Source: Chryseobacterium sp. RU37D (GTDB taxonomy: Bacteria > Bacteroidota > Bacteroidia > Flavobacteriales > Weeksellaceae). From it: a DNA stretch of 64,000 bases. Position 1 is the stretch's first letter; each line of letters starts with the position of its first letter. The DNA lies in assembly GCF_900156075.1 (NCBI RefSeq), contig NZ_FTMM01000006.1, positions 62,001 through 126,000 of the forward strand, in the 5' to 3' direction. Below the pieces are notes generated by a model. The model ran no database searches. It was not told the DNA's origin and saw only the letters and a list, made by a program, of their open reading frames with translations. This document shows, piece after piece, positions 8,175 through 17,243 of this stretch. Position numbers and translations under genes: made by a program.

Positions 8175-8918
8175 TTAATTTAAAAGCCAGTCGTACCCCT
8201 TTTCTTCAAGTTCTAAAGCAAGAGATTTGTCACCGGTTTTGATGATTTTTCCGTTTGCCAAAACGTGAACGAAGTCAGGTTGAATATAATTAAGCAATCT
8301 CTGATAGTGGGTAATCAAAAGAACTGCATTTCCTTCATTTTTGAAAGCATTTACACCGTCTGCGACGATTCTCAATGCATCAATATCCAATCCTGAATCT
8401 GTTTCATCAAGAATAGCCAATTTCGGATCCAGCATCATCATTTGGAAAATTTCATTTCTTTTCTTTTCACCTCCCGAAAAACCTTCGTTCAATGATCTTG
8501 AAAGGAAATCTTTTTTAATACCCAATTGCTCAGATTTTTCACGGATTAAAGCCAGCATTTCTTTTGCAGGCATATCTTCCAAGCCGTTTGCTTTTCTGTT
8601 TTCGTTCATCGCAGCTTTGATGAAGTTTGTCACAGAAACCCCCGGAATTTCTACAGGATATTGAAAAGAAAGGAAAATCCCTTTGTGTGCTCTTTCTTCA
8701 GGAGCATCTTCGATGATATCTTCGCCTCTGAAAATGATTTCTCCATCAGTAATTTCATAATCTTCTTTTCCTGCGATAACAGAAGAAAGAGTAGATTTAC
8801 CGGCTCCGTTCGGCCCCATGATAGCGTGAACTTCTCCCGGCTTTATTTCAAGATTGATACCTTTTAAAATTTCTGCGCCGTCTTCAATTTTGGCGTGCAA
8901 GTTTTTTATATTTAACAT
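8175..8918 (-). CDS. sufC: Fe-S cluster assembly ATPase SufC
   Basis: ABC-type ATPase of the SufBCD scaffold complex; it is cytoplasmic and soluble. The 247 residues include Walker A (GPNGAGKST, about residue 36), the Q-loop (SFQYPVEIPGVS), the signature LNEGFSGGEKKRNE and Walker B (LAILDETDSGLDID). The H-loop (LLITHYQRLL) is also present. SufC has no membrane partner in this family. It sits between the GxxExxY gene and sufD. Confidence 0.97.
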   Translation of the reverse strand: MLNIKNLHAKIEDGAEILKGINLEIKPGEVHAIMGPNGAGKSTLSSVIAGKEDYEITDGEIIFRGEDIIEDAPEERAHKGIFLSFQYPVEIPGVSVTNFIKAAMNENRKANGLEDMPAKEMLALIREKSEQLGIKKDFLSRSLNEGFSGGEKKRNEIFQMMMLDPKLAILDETDSGLDIDALRIVADGVNAFKNEGNAVLLITHYQRLLNYIQPDFVHVLANGKIIKTGDKSLALELEEKGYDWLLN

Positions 8919-9030
8919 ACATTCAAATTTATCGCAAGGTCAAACTTTGAGTATATCCTTTGTAACACTAAACCACAATTAACAAAGGCATCAACGCTAG
9001 CGAATGAAATATTATTTTTTAATTTTTATT

Positions 9031-9050
9031 TTAAACATTAAGAATTTAAG
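9031..9050. repeat. Left direct repeat flanking the GxxExxY gene
   Basis: A 20-bp sequence starting TTAAACATTAAG matches 9598-9618 except for a single inserted base in the right copy. The two copies bracket the GxxExxY gene. Confidence 0.65.
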
Positions 9051-9150
9051 TTAATTCTAATGTATAATTTCTTTTTAAGCAAATCAATAAATTGATTTTA
9101 ATTAAGATATTTAAGGTCTTTGTAATTCTTAATTCCTGAATATTTAAAAG

Positions 9151-9555
9151 TCATTCAGGAAGTTTTGCAAAATATTCATTTATTAAAGGAACTGTCGATT
9201 TTGTGATATTATCCGTGTAAAAATTAATTAAAAGACCTTGAGGCTTTTTCAAAATTTTCATATATGTCATCAATTGAGCCTGATGAACCGGCAATAAACT
9301 TTCAACAGTTTTGATCTCTATAACAATTGTTTTATTCACTAATAAATCAACTTTTAACGGAGTTTCAATCTCAATTTTTCCATAATTGATTTTGGTGCTA
9401 ATTTGTTGATCAACTAAAAATCCCTTTTCTCTTAATTCATATGCTAAACACATTTCATAAACACTTTCCAGCAAGCCAGGCCCTAGTTCTTTGTGAACTC
9501 TAATGGCGCATCCTACAATATCATAGGAAAGTTGTGTTACTTGTGCTTTTGTCAT
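9151..9555 (-). CDS. GxxExxY protein (PD-(D/E)XK nuclease-like)
   Basis: This 134-residue protein has the family-naming motif GLLESVY near residue 26. It also has a nuclease-like core: Asp in VDLL and EIK in VIEIKTVE, then VHQAQLMTYMKIL. The fold belongs to the PD-(D/E)XK nuclease group, but no biochemical function is established for the family. It is oddly placed, splitting sufB from sufC on the same strand, and its flanks carry a near-identical 20/21-bp direct repeat. I read it as an inserted accessory gene; a role in Fe-S assembly is unlikely. Confidence 0.9.
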   Translation of the reverse strand: MTKAQVTQLSYDIVGCAIRVHKELGPGLLESVYEMCLAYELREKGFLVDQQISTKINYGKIEIETPLKVDLLVNKTIVIEIKTVESLLPVHQAQLMTYMKILKKPQGLLINFYTDNITKSTVPLINEYFAKLPE

Positions 9556-9597
9556 CTTAATTTTCTTAAAAAGAATTGATTCATCAATTCCTTAATA

Positions 9598-9618
9598 TTA
9601 AACATGTAAGAATTTAAG
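9598..9618. repeat. Right direct repeat flanking the GxxExxY gene
   Basis: Matches 9031-9050 with one extra G. A degenerate inverted copy (read on the minus strand as TAAACATTAAGGAATTAAG) lies close by at about 9629-9647. Confidence 0.65.
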
Positions 9619-9654
9619 AGAATAAAAACTTAATTCCTTAATGTTTAAAATATA

Positions 9655-11103
9655 TTAACCCACAGAACCTTCTAATGAAATTTCAAGTAATTTCTGAGCT
9701 TCAATAGCAAACTCCATTGGTAATTTATTCAAAACTTCTTTACTGAAACCGTTTACGATCAAAGCGATTGCTCTTTCCGTATCGATTCCTCTTTGGTTGC
9801 AGTAGAAAATCTGATCTTCCCCGATTTTTGAAGTCGTAGCCTCGTGCTCCAATTGTGCAGAAGGATCTTTGATTTCAATGTAAGGGAAAGTATGTGCTCC
9901 ACATTCATTACCCATTAGCAAAGAGTCACACTGAGAGAAGTTTCTCGCTCCTTTTGCAGTCGGCATTACTTTTACCAGACCTCTGTATGAATTCTGAGAT
10001 TTTCCTGCAGAAATACCTTTAGAAATAATCGTAGATTTCGTATTCTTTCCGATGTGGATCATTTTTGTTCCTGTATCTGCATATTGGTGATTGTTCGTTA
10101 CAGCGATAGAGTAGAACTCACCGATTGAGTTATCACCTTTTAAGATACAAGACGGATATTTCCAAGTTACAGCAGAGCCTGTTTCGACTTGTGTCCAGGA
10201 GATTTTTGCATTTCTTTCGCAAAGTCCTCTTTTCGTTACGAAATTGAAAACTCCACCTTTTCCTTCCTCATTTCCCGGATACCAGTTTTGTACGGTTGAA
10301 TATTTAATTTCAGCATTATCCATTGCGATCAGCTCAACAACCGCAGCGTGAAGCTGGTTTTCATCTCTCGACGGTGCTGTACAGCCTTCAAGATAAGAAA
10401 CATAACTTCCTTCGTCTGCAATAACAAGCGTTCTTTCAAACTGACCTGTTCCTGCCTGGTTGATACGGAAATAAGTAGACAATTCCATCGGGCATCTTAC
10501 ACCTTTTGGAATGTAGCAGAAACTTCCGTCAGAAAACACTGCGGAATTCAAAGCTGCATAGAAATTATCCCCTCTGGGAACTACTTTCCCAATATATTTT
10601 CTTACTAAATCCGGGTGGTTTTTAATGGCCTCAGAAATGGAGCAGAAAATAATCCCTTTTTCCGCCAATGTATCCTGGAATGTGGTTTTTACTGAAACAG
10701 AGTCCATTACAATATCCACCGCTACTCCAGAAAGTCTTTTCTGCTCTTCGATATTGATCCCTAATTTTTCAAAAGTTTTGATTAGTTCAGGATCAACTTC
10801 GTCCAGACTGGCCAGCTCAGGCTTTACTTTCGGTGCTGCATAATATCTGATGGCTTGAAAATCCGGTTTTTCATATTTAATGTTTGCCCATTCCGGTTCT
10901 ACCATTTTCAACCAGATTCTGAAAGATTCCAAGCGCCATTCTGTCATCCATTCAGGCTCTTCTTTTTTAGCAGAAATCGCACGGATAACATCTTCATTTA
11001 AACCCGTCGGGAAATCTTCGTAATCTATTTTAGTTTCCCAGCCGAATTCATATTTTTTATTTTCTAGATCGACTCTTAGATCGTCTTCAGTATATTTACT
11101 CAT
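9655..11103 (-). CDS. sufB: Fe-S cluster assembly protein SufB
   Basis: Core scaffold subunit on which Suf clusters are built. The 482-residue protein is very typical of the family. It shows [16 protein letters not shown], the [18 protein letters not shown] block, and [22 protein letters not shown]. It also has [17 protein letters not shown] and the C-terminal [19 protein letters not shown]. It is the second gene of the suf cluster after the A-type carrier. A GxxExxY gene separates it from sufC. Confidence 0.97.
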   Translation of the reverse strand: MSKYTEDDLRVDLENKKYEFGWETKIDYEDFPTGLNEDVIRAISAKKEEPEWMTEWRLESFRIWLKMVEPEWANIKYEKPDFQAIRYYAAPKVKPELASLDEVDPELIKTFEKLGINIEEQKRLSGVAVDIVMDSVSVKTTFQDTLAEKGIIFCSISEAIKNHPDLVRKYIGKVVPRGDNFYAALNSAVFSDGSFCYIPKGVRCPMELSTYFRINQAGTGQFERTLVIADEGSYVSYLEGCTAPSRDENQLHAAVVELIAMDNAEIKYSTVQNWYPGNEEGKGGVFNFVTKRGLCERNAKISWTQVETGSAVTWKYPSCILKGDNSIGEFYSIAVTNNHQYADTGTKMIHIGKNTKSTIISKGISAGKSQNSYRGLVKVMPTAKGARNFSQCDSLLMGNECGAHTFPYIEIKDPSAQLEHEATTSKIGEDQIFYCNQRGIDTERAIALIVNGFSKEVLNKLPMEFAIEAQKLLEISLEGSVG

Positions 11104-11107
11104 TTTA

Positions 11108-11133
11108 TTAGATTTTAGATATTAGATTTTAGA
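11108..11133. repeat. Short tandem repeat in the sufA-sufB spacer
   Basis: Two exact copies of TTAGATTTTAGA (11108-11119 and 11122-11133) lie just upstream of the sufB start. They may only be low-complexity intergenic DNA. Confidence 0.6.
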
Positions 11134-11183
11134 TGTTAGTTTTGTCATATGCTGATTTCCAACCTCTAGGCTCTAATTTCTAA

Positions 11184-11513
11184 TTATAAAGAAAAACTCT
11201 CACCACAACCACACGTTCTGGATGCGTTTGGATTGTTGAAAACAAATCCTTTTCCGTTTAAACCTCCTGAATATTCAAGAGTCGTTCCCGCTAAATAGAG
11301 AATTGATTTTTTATCTACAACAATTTTAATATTATTGTCTTCAAAAATTTGATCTGTGTCTGCTTTTTGGTTATCAAACTTCAAAACATATTCTAAACCA
11401 GAGCACCCTCCGCTTTTTACCCCCACTCTTATATAATCTTCAGCAGGGTTGAAGCCTTCCTCCGTCATCAGCAGGATGGCTTTTGCCTTTGCTTGATCTG
11501 ATACTTTTATCAT
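11184..11513 (-). CDS. sufA: A-type Fe-S carrier protein (SufA/IscA family)
   Basis: A 109-residue HesB/IscA-like protein that carries Fe-S clusters from the scaffold to target apoproteins. The three conserved cysteines are visible: Cys in KSGGCSGLEY (about residue 38) and the C-terminal pair in SRTCGCGESF. It is first in the suf cluster with a candidate -7 box upstream. The symbol sufA is inferred from operon position; erpA or iscA are alternative names for the same family. Confidence 0.92.
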   Translation of the reverse strand: MIKVSDQAKAKAILLMTEEGFNPAEDYIRVGVKSGGCSGLEYVLKFDNQKADTDQIFEDNNIKIVVDKKSILYLAGTTLEYSGGLNGKGFVFNNPNASRTCGCGESFSL

Positions 11514-11541
11514 TGTATTTATTTAGAATGATTTAATAGTG

Positions 11542-11549
11542 CAAAAATA
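11542..11549 (-). promoter_or_regulatory. Candidate -7 box of the suf operon
   Basis: TATTTTTG on the minus strand, 28 bases from the sufA start. No TTG element at a normal distance was found. Confidence 0.5.
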
Positions 11550-11613
11550 CGAACAATAATTAGGAAATAAAAATCAGCAATTTTATTTTATCGATTTTTA
11601 TCATTGATGGCTT

Positions 11614-11621
11614 TAACTTTG
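11614..11621 (+). promoter_or_regulatory. Candidate -7 box of the GLPGLI gene
   Basis: TAACTTTG, 38 bases before the ATG. No matching upstream TTG was seen, so support is weak. Confidence 0.35.
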
Positions 11622-11659
11622 CTAATATTTTGAAATCCAAATAATAAATTAAACCGATA

Positions 11660-12523
11660 ATGAAAAAAATTGGCATCATTGCTTTAGGGCTGTTCATGCA
11701 GGCTATTTTTGCACAAACCAACCGCTTTGTGTATCAGGTGACCATGAAGCCGGACGCATCAAATAAAAATGATATTAAAACTGAAAACGCCTATTTGGAT
11801 ATTTCCCCGGAAAAATCAGTTTTCTACTCTGAAAACAGGATCAAAAGGGATTCTATCATACAGAATGCTTTTCAGGGAGGCGGCGGAAGAGGAAGCATCA
11901 ATAGGGAACAGATGGAAGGTTTAAGATCGGTCATCAATTATTCTATCGAAAAAGATAAAAAAAATCAGAAAATATTTTATAAGGACAGGATTGGAAGGGA
12001 TGTTTATACTTACGAGGAAGACCGCCCGATCGACTGGAAAATTTCTTCTGAAACAATGAAAATCGGGGAATATAAAGTTCAGAAGGCTGAAACGGATTTT
12101 GGAGGAAGAAAATGGACGGCTTGGTTTACCACCGATCTTCCTTATCAGGACGGACCGTATAAATTCGGAGGGCTTCCGGGTCTTATTGTAAAAGTGGAAG
12201 ATGATAAAGGAGAATATTCTTTTGATTTAATGAAAAATTATAAGATTGCTGATTTTCCTACTTTGAATCAATTGGGAAATACAATTAAAGTAAAAAGAGC
12301 TGATTTTATAAAACAACAGAAAAAATTCATCGAAGATCCAATGTCTTTCATGACCCAGGGCGGTGGCTTTATGCAAACAAGAGTAGGCCGCGCTGGCGGC
12401 GGAGGGATCACTGCTGAAAGAATTGGCAATGGAAACCAAAATCCTGCAGATATGAGAAAAAGAATGGAGGAAAGAGTTAAAGATGAAGCAAAAAGAAATA
12501 GTAATCCAATCGAACTGCAATAA
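11660..12523 (+). CDS. GLPGLI family protein
   Basis: An exported 287-residue protein with a signal peptide ending at IFAQ. It carries the signature GGLPGLIVKVED near residue 177 that gives the family its name. The family is largely confined to Bacteroidetes and its function is unknown; a cell-envelope location is likely. A Gly-rich stretch (GGGGRG and AGGGG) and a basic C-terminal region (MRKRMEERVKDEAKR) are present. It is transcribed alone and ends at a bidirectional terminator. Confidence 0.93.
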   Translation: MKKIGIIALGLFMQAIFAQTNRFVYQVTMKPDASNKNDIKTENAYLDISPEKSVFYSENRIKRDSIIQNAFQGGGGRGSINREQMEGLRSVINYSIEKDKKNQKIFYKDRIGRDVYTYEEDRPIDWKISSETMKIGEYKVQKAETDFGGRKWTAWFTTDLPYQDGPYKFGGLPGLIVKVEDDKGEYSFDLMKNYKIADFPTLNQLGNTIKVKRADFIKQQKKFIEDPMSFMTQGGGFMQTRVGRAGGGGITAERIGNGNQNPADMRKRMEERVKDEAKRNSNPIELQ

Positions 12524-12529
12524 AACAAA

Positions 12530-12557
12530 ACCCTGAGGAATTTCTTCAGGGTAAATT
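12530..12557. terminator. Bidirectional terminator between convergent genes
   Basis: ACCCTGA pairs with TCAGGGT, extended inward by three more pairs. T-rich sequence lies on both sides, so it can serve the GLPGLI gene (+) and the metallopeptidase gene (-). Confidence 0.8.
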
Positions 12558-12575
12558 TTTTAATAATGTTTTACA

Positions 12576-13427
12576 TTATTTTAAAAGCTGATTAAAAGTA
12601 TCGCCTTCTCTGATGTCTCCGGTATTATAGCCTTTCATGAACCATTCTTTACGCTGTGCGGAGGATCCATGGGTGAAGCTTTCCTGATTGACATACCCCT
12701 GCGATCTTCTTTGGATGTTATCGTCTCCAACAGCTTCGGCAGCTTCTATGGCAGACTGGATATCTCCGGGTTCTAAAATGTGTTTTTCCGAATCTGTTCT
12801 TTTAGCCCAGACTCCGGCATAAAAATCTGCCTGGAGTTCCGTTGCTACAGAAACCCTATTCATTTCGGCTTCAGAATATCTTCCGCTTCTTCTCAACTGA
12901 TCTACTTTTTGCGTTGTTCCTAAAAGAGTTTGTACGTGATGTCCTACTTCATGAGCTAAAACATAAGCTACGGTGAATTCTGTAACCTGAGCTCCAAATC
13001 TTTGTTGTAGCTCATTAAAAAAACTCATATCCATATAAACGGATTGATCTGCCGGGCAATAAAAAGGCCCCATTGCAGATTGTGCTGTTCCACACCCTGA
13101 TTGTGTAGTTTCAGAGAAAAGAATAATTTTTGGAGGAGTGTAAGACATTCCGTTTTCTTTGAAAATCTGATTCCAGGTAATAATGTTCCATTTTCCCATC
13201 ATGTCAACCATTTCGCCGATTTTCTTATCACTTTCCGTCATTTCTCTCTGTTCCGTTCTTGGTGAGCCAGAATCTGCCCCGGATGAAAGAATTGCGGAGG
13301 GATCACCTCCCAGAAAAAATATGATTGCAGCAATAATGATTGTTCCCAATCCGCCCCCTACAACGGCTCCACCGCCTAGTCCGCGTCTGTCTTCCACATT
13401 ACCGCCTCTGTCGTCAGTCCATTTCAT
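12576..13427 (-). CDS. Neutral zinc metallopeptidase (YpfJ/KPN_02809 family)
   Basis: This 283-residue protein has a short cytoplasmic start (MKWTDDRGGNVEDRRG), one membrane segment (about 25-45, Gly- and Ile-rich) and an extracytoplasmic domain. The zinc site AHEVGHHVQTLLG (HEVGH) and the partner acidic segment ELQADFYAGVWA identify the family. A Cys pair (SGCGTAQ...FYCPAD) lies before the active site. Substrates are unknown. An imperfect -7 box (TAAATTTA) lies 21 bases upstream. Confidence 0.92.
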   Translation of the reverse strand: MKWTDDRGGNVEDRRGLGGGAVVGGGLGTIIIAAIIFFLGGDPSAILSSGADSGSPRTEQREMTESDKKIGEMVDMMGKWNIITWNQIFKENGMSYTPPKIILFSETTQSGCGTAQSAMGPFYCPADQSVYMDMSFFNELQQRFGAQVTEFTVAYVLAHEVGHHVQTLLGTTQKVDQLRRSGRYSEAEMNRVSVATELQADFYAGVWAKRTDSEKHILEPGDIQSAIEAAEAVGDDNIQRRSQGYVNQESFTHGSSAQRKEWFMKGYNTGDIREGDTFNQLLK

Positions 13428-13505
13428 AGTTTGTATTTATTTTATATGTAAATTTAGAAATTTAATGAATACATTCTGTGAAAGGAGAAAATATTTTATA
13501 ATTAA

Positions 13506-15590
13506 TTATCTATTAAGCTGATTTTTTTTCAACCAGTATGAAGTAGATTGGTAGGCTGAAATAGTTTGATCAACAAGGTTTTTATTTTGGTCTTGAGTTT
13601 TTAAATATTTTTCATCATAATAAATATTAAACTCAGATGTTAAGCTGCTTTTTTGTTGGGTTAAAGCATATTGTTTTACTTTTCTCAAAGGTGAAATTAC
13701 AGTTAAATAATTATCTTTTACAAACCCCAAATCCTGATAGGTTGCAATGTAAGCTTTTGGTTGAAATCCTTTTTCAAAAACATCCTGGCCTAAAAATTTT
13801 GACTGATAATTAAAATTTAAAAGTCCGAAAAGAGTAGGCATTACATCAATCTGCGAGATGGTTTCGGAGAATTTTTGCGGCTGAATAAAACCTTCCGAGA
13901 AAATCATGGCTGGAATTCTGTATTTATCCATCGGAAGCTCTGTATCTCCAGCACTTGAAGCGCAGTGGTCTGCGATGATTACAAAAACAGTATTTTTATA
14001 CCAGTCCTGTTTTTTTGCCATTTCGAAGAACTTGCGGAGAGAATAATCGGTATATTTTACGCCACCTTCACGGGATTTTGCATTTCCAGGAATATCAATT
14101 CTTCCATCCGGATACGTAAAAGGCCTATGATTGGAAACTGTCATCCAGTGATTGAAAAAAGGTTTTCCGGATTTTGCTTCGATATTCATGGTCTGGATTG
14201 CTTTCTTAGCCATATCTTCATCGGCAACGCCCCAAACATTGGCAAAGGTAATTTCTTCGGGCTTGAAATTATTCCTATCAACAATTCCGTAGCCATTTCC
14301 GACAAAGAAATCCTGCATATTATCGAAATAGCTATATCCACCGTATAAAAATTTTACATCATAACCTTTTGATTTGAATACACTTCCCGTCGTAAATTTA
14401 TTTTTATTATTTTCTCTTTTAATAATGCTTTCTCCTGCAGTCGGAGGTATGCAAAGTGTTAATGCTTCCAAACCGCGGACGGTTCTGTTTCCTGTCGCAT
14501 AAAGATTGGTAAACATTAGAGAACGATCTGCAAGGCTGTCTAAAAATGGTGTTATCTTTTCCTTATTTCCATAATGTTCCAGAAAATCTGCGGATAAACT
14601 TTCGATAGAAATCAATACCACATTTTTCTTTAATTCTGACTTGTTGGAAATGATATTTCTCGTTAAGACTGGCTGTGAAAACTGGCTTAAAAATATTTTT
14701 TCTGCTTTTTCCTGATTGATTTCGGGGTAAAATTGGAAATAATCCAGTTCGTTGTGGGTAAATGCCCAATAGAATTTCGGAAGTCCATTCGCTTGTATTT
14801 CTTGTGCAAAAACGCTTCTTCCTTTAATTTTTGTTGTGAAATTAAGCCCCACAAAACTTATTCCTACCAAAACCAGAAAGCTTCCAAGCAGGATGAATTT
14901 TTGTTTCAGATTTGGGAGATTCTGAAGCTCTTTTTTTGTTTTTTTAAAAATGAAGAAAGTGATTGAGCCTGCAACAGCGAAAATAACCAGAAATAAAGGA
15001 ATTACAGGGTAACTTTCTATAATATTTCCGATCACCTCATTGGTATAAATAAGGTAATCAACAGCAATAAAATTATATCTTAAACCAAATTCATTATAAA
15101 AGAAATATTCGCTTACCGCATTGAAAACTATGATTAAAATATATAAAAATATAGTAATGAAGTACAATATATTCCTTATTTTATTTCTCTTTTCAGGCAA
15201 GAAAAACATTAATGAAAAGAAAACTACTTTTATCCCAATAAAAGCTAACGCGATTTCTGCTACAGAACCTCCGTATTGTTTAAAAATATTGTTCGGAATC
15301 AGAAGAATGTATAAAAATAACAGAAGTAAAGCTCCTAAAATAATCTGTCCATAAGGCTTCTGATATTTTGAGTTTGATAAAAATAAAAAATAGAGCGCAA
15401 GAAACGGACATGTTAAAATAAAAACAAAAACATCATTCAGTACCCCGACGAGTAAGATTTTCAACGTTTCAAAAACGCCAAAACTAACGGTAGTAATGGG
15501 GTGAAAAAAGAATATCATCCTCACAATTAAAGAAATGATAAGATAAAATCCCGCCAGGTACAGGAAGGGTTTTATTTTTTGAGATAACAT
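13506..15590 (-). CDS. LTA synthase-like membrane sulfatase
   Basis: A 694-residue inner-membrane protein with about five N-terminal transmembrane helices (residues 10-245) and a large alkaline-phosphatase/sulfatase-fold domain. Metal-site Glu330 (VVLISIESLSADF), the likely catalytic Thr370 (GNRTVRGLEAL) and the metal-binding IIADHC block are in place. LTA synthases transfer glycerol-phosphate, but this cell type has no lipoteichoic acid. In Gram-negatives, related proteins transfer head groups such as phosphoethanolamine or glycerol phosphate to envelope glycans or lipids. The substrate here cannot be told. Confidence 0.9.
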   Translation of the reverse strand: MLSQKIKPFLYLAGFYLIISLIVRMIFFFHPITTVSFGVFETLKILLVGVLNDVFVFILTCPFLALYFLFLSNSKYQKPYGQIILGALLLLFLYILLIPNNIFKQYGGSVAEIALAFIGIKVVFFSLMFFLPEKRNKIRNILYFITIFLYILIIVFNAVSEYFFYNEFGLRYNFIAVDYLIYTNEVIGNIIESYPVIPLFLVIFAVAGSITFFIFKKTKKELQNLPNLKQKFILLGSFLVLVGISFVGLNFTTKIKGRSVFAQEIQANGLPKFYWAFTHNELDYFQFYPEINQEKAEKIFLSQFSQPVLTRNIISNKSELKKNVVLISIESLSADFLEHYGNKEKITPFLDSLADRSLMFTNLYATGNRTVRGLEALTLCIPPTAGESIIKRENNKNKFTTGSVFKSKGYDVKFLYGGYSYFDNMQDFFVGNGYGIVDRNNFKPEEITFANVWGVADEDMAKKAIQTMNIEAKSGKPFFNHWMTVSNHRPFTYPDGRIDIPGNAKSREGGVKYTDYSLRKFFEMAKKQDWYKNTVFVIIADHCASSAGDTELPMDKYRIPAMIFSEGFIQPQKFSETISQIDVMPTLFGLLNFNYQSKFLGQDVFEKGFQPKAYIATYQDLGFVKDNYLTVISPLRKVKQYALTQQKSSLTSEFNIYYDEKYLKTQDQNKNLVDQTISAYQSTSYWLKKNQLNR

Positions 15591-15611
15591 GACCTAAATT
15601 TTTAATTTATA

Positions 15612-15619
15612 CAAATATA
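15612..15619 (-). promoter_or_regulatory. Candidate -7 box of the LTA-synthase-like gene
   Basis: TATATTTG on the minus strand, 21 bases from the start codon. No TTG at the usual spacing. Confidence 0.5.
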
Positions 15620-15773
15620 GTTTTTAAACCTATTTGTTTGGGATAAAAAGTTAAAACTTGCCGTTAATTAGAATTTTATAAATATTTAAAATAAAATTAA
15701 AATATTCATATTTATAAAAAATGATCTGTATTAACAATCTCTTAAGGTATATTTTATATAAAATCTGGTAAAA

Positions 15774-16292
15774 TTACGAATGTCCAAATCCGATATTTCC
15801 TTTTTTCCCGGAAAGATTTTTCCTGAAATCTATCATTCTTAAAGCTGTTACTGCTGCTTCAACTCCTTTATTTCCTAAGTCGCCGCCGCTTCTTGCTATA
15901 GACTGTTCTTTGGTATCATCTGTTAATACACAGAAAATGGTAGGAGTATCTGTCATGATGTTGCAGTCTTTTATTCCCTGCGCTACAGCAGAGCAGACAT
16001 AGTCGAAATGCGGTGTTTCTCCTCTTATCACACATCCGATGGATATTACTGCGTCATATTTACGCTCTTTACAAAGCTGCATGCTTGCATAGTTTAATTC
16101 AAAAGCTCCCGGAACAGGAAAAAGTTTAATATTTTCAGATTTTACACCTTCTTTTTGAAGGATTTCCAGCGCTGCATCACGAAGATTGTAGGTTACAAAA
16201 TCATTCCACTCAGAAAAAACAATGCCGATAGAAAATTCATCGGCATTGGTTATATTAAGTGGCTTGTAATCAGAAAGATTAACTGTTGCCAT
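15774..16292 (-). CDS. ribH: 6,7-dimethyl-8-ribityllumazine synthase
   Basis: Penultimate enzyme of riboflavin synthesis, joining the ribityl pyrimidine with the butanone phosphate to give lumazine. The 172 residues include the substrate loop (VPGAFELNYA), the CVIRGETPHFDYV motif with the catalytic His, and the C-terminal RSGGDLGNKGVEAA. It lies 7 bp after the TPR protein gene and is probably co-transcribed with it. No FMN riboswitch was seen. Confidence 0.96.
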   Translation of the reverse strand: MATVNLSDYKPLNITNADEFSIGIVFSEWNDFVTYNLRDAALEILQKEGVKSENIKLFPVPGAFELNYASMQLCKERKYDAVISIGCVIRGETPHFDYVCSAVAQGIKDCNIMTDTPTIFCVLTDDTKEQSIARSGGDLGNKGVEAAVTALRMIDFRKNLSGKKGNIGFGHS

Positions 16293-16299
16293 TGTTTGT

Positions 16300-16995
16300 T
16301 TAGTAATATTTAGTCATTTCAATATAAGAATCAGACATTCCGTTGTCGTAGTCCTGATATTTTTCGTCAATTGTAGCAAAATACTTTTTAGCTTCAGCTT
16401 TTTTGTTTAATCCTAAGGCTAAAATACCGGCTTTCCTTGTAAAATAATAAGTAATGTAAGGATTTTCAGTTGCAGAGGCTGCTTTGTCTAATAATTGTAA
16501 AGCTTCATCGTTCTTATTAAGGCCAGATTTTGCATCAGCCATTGCTCCGTACTTCATCGCCATCAAAGTTTTATTATCAGATGAAAAACCGTCTAAAAGA
16601 TCATAAGCCTCCTGGAATTTTCCTTCTTTGAACTTTAGCATACCTGCATTATAAGCGGAAAGCTTACCAATATTCGTTCCGGAATATTCATTATAAGTTC
16701 CTAGAAAACCGGGGTTTGCGGCAGATTTCCCTCCCAAAGCTTCTTTATCTTTACCATCAGTAAGGTTTTTTTGTGCAGCAAGGAAGCTTTTTACAGCTTC
16801 AGCATTTTTCGGAGTTACAACGAATTGTCTGTAACCGAAGAAACCAAGAACGGCCAAAATAAGAATACCAAAAACAATACCTATCTGTTTTGAATATTTT
16901 TCAAGAAATCTTTCTGTGTTTAGAGCTTCTCTGTCAAGATCTTTGAAAAACTCTACTGTTTCTTTACCTTCTTGCTCGTTTGTAAGTTTTGCCAT
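16300..16995 (-). CDS. Membrane-anchored tetratricopeptide-repeat protein
   Basis: This 231-residue protein has a cytoplasmic N-terminus, one transmembrane helix (about residues 37-55, VFGILILAVLGFFGY) and a periplasmic helical-repeat domain of TPR type. Repeat-like units include FKEGKFQEAYDLLDGF and ALQLLDKAA. The layout resembles YfgM-like proteins that act with the periplasmic chaperone network, but this is only architectural similarity. It is the first gene of a two-gene unit with ribH and has a good promoter. Confidence 0.85.
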   Translation of the reverse strand: MAKLTNEQEGKETVEFFKDLDREALNTERFLEKYSKQIGIVFGILILAVLGFFGYRQFVVTPKNAEAVKSFLAAQKNLTDGKDKEALGGKSAANPGFLGTYNEYSGTNIGKLSAYNAGMLKFKEGKFQEAYDLLDGFSSDNKTLMAMKYGAMADAKSGLNKNDEALQLLDKAASATENPYITYYFTRKAGILALGLNKKAEAKKYFATIDEKYQDYDNGMSDSYIEMTKYY

Positions 16996-17016
16996 AAATT
17001 ATTAAAAATTGAAATG

Positions 17017-17046
17017 CAAATTTAATTGTTTCTGAATGATTTACAA
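17017..17046 (-). promoter_or_regulatory. Promoter of the TPR-ribH unit
   Basis: On the minus strand, TTG at 17044-17046, a 19-base spacer, and TAAATTTG at 17017-17024. It lies 21 bases from the start codon. Confidence 0.75.
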
Positions 17047-17140
17047 AATACTTTGTGTTTATTATTGATTTTATTTGAAGAATTGAAGTGAATTGTTAAT
17101 TGTGAGTAAGTGAATTTTCAATTTTCAATTGGAAAAAATG

Positions 17141-17228
17141 TTTCGACAAGCTCATCATGGCAATGCAAATAATTTACCTTTATATTAATACATATAGTAT
17201 TAGAGATGCCATGCTGAGCCTGCCGAAG
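17141..17228. repeat. Inverted-repeat element with TAGTATTAG core, copy 1
   Basis: Two 22-bp arms (starting TTTCGACAAGCTCA and ending TGAGCCTGCCGAAG) are 18/22 complementary. They enclose a 43-bp centre containing CATATAGTATTAG. The layout matches 42567-42639. Confidence 0.75.
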
Positions 17229-17243
17229 CATCCATATTTTTAG

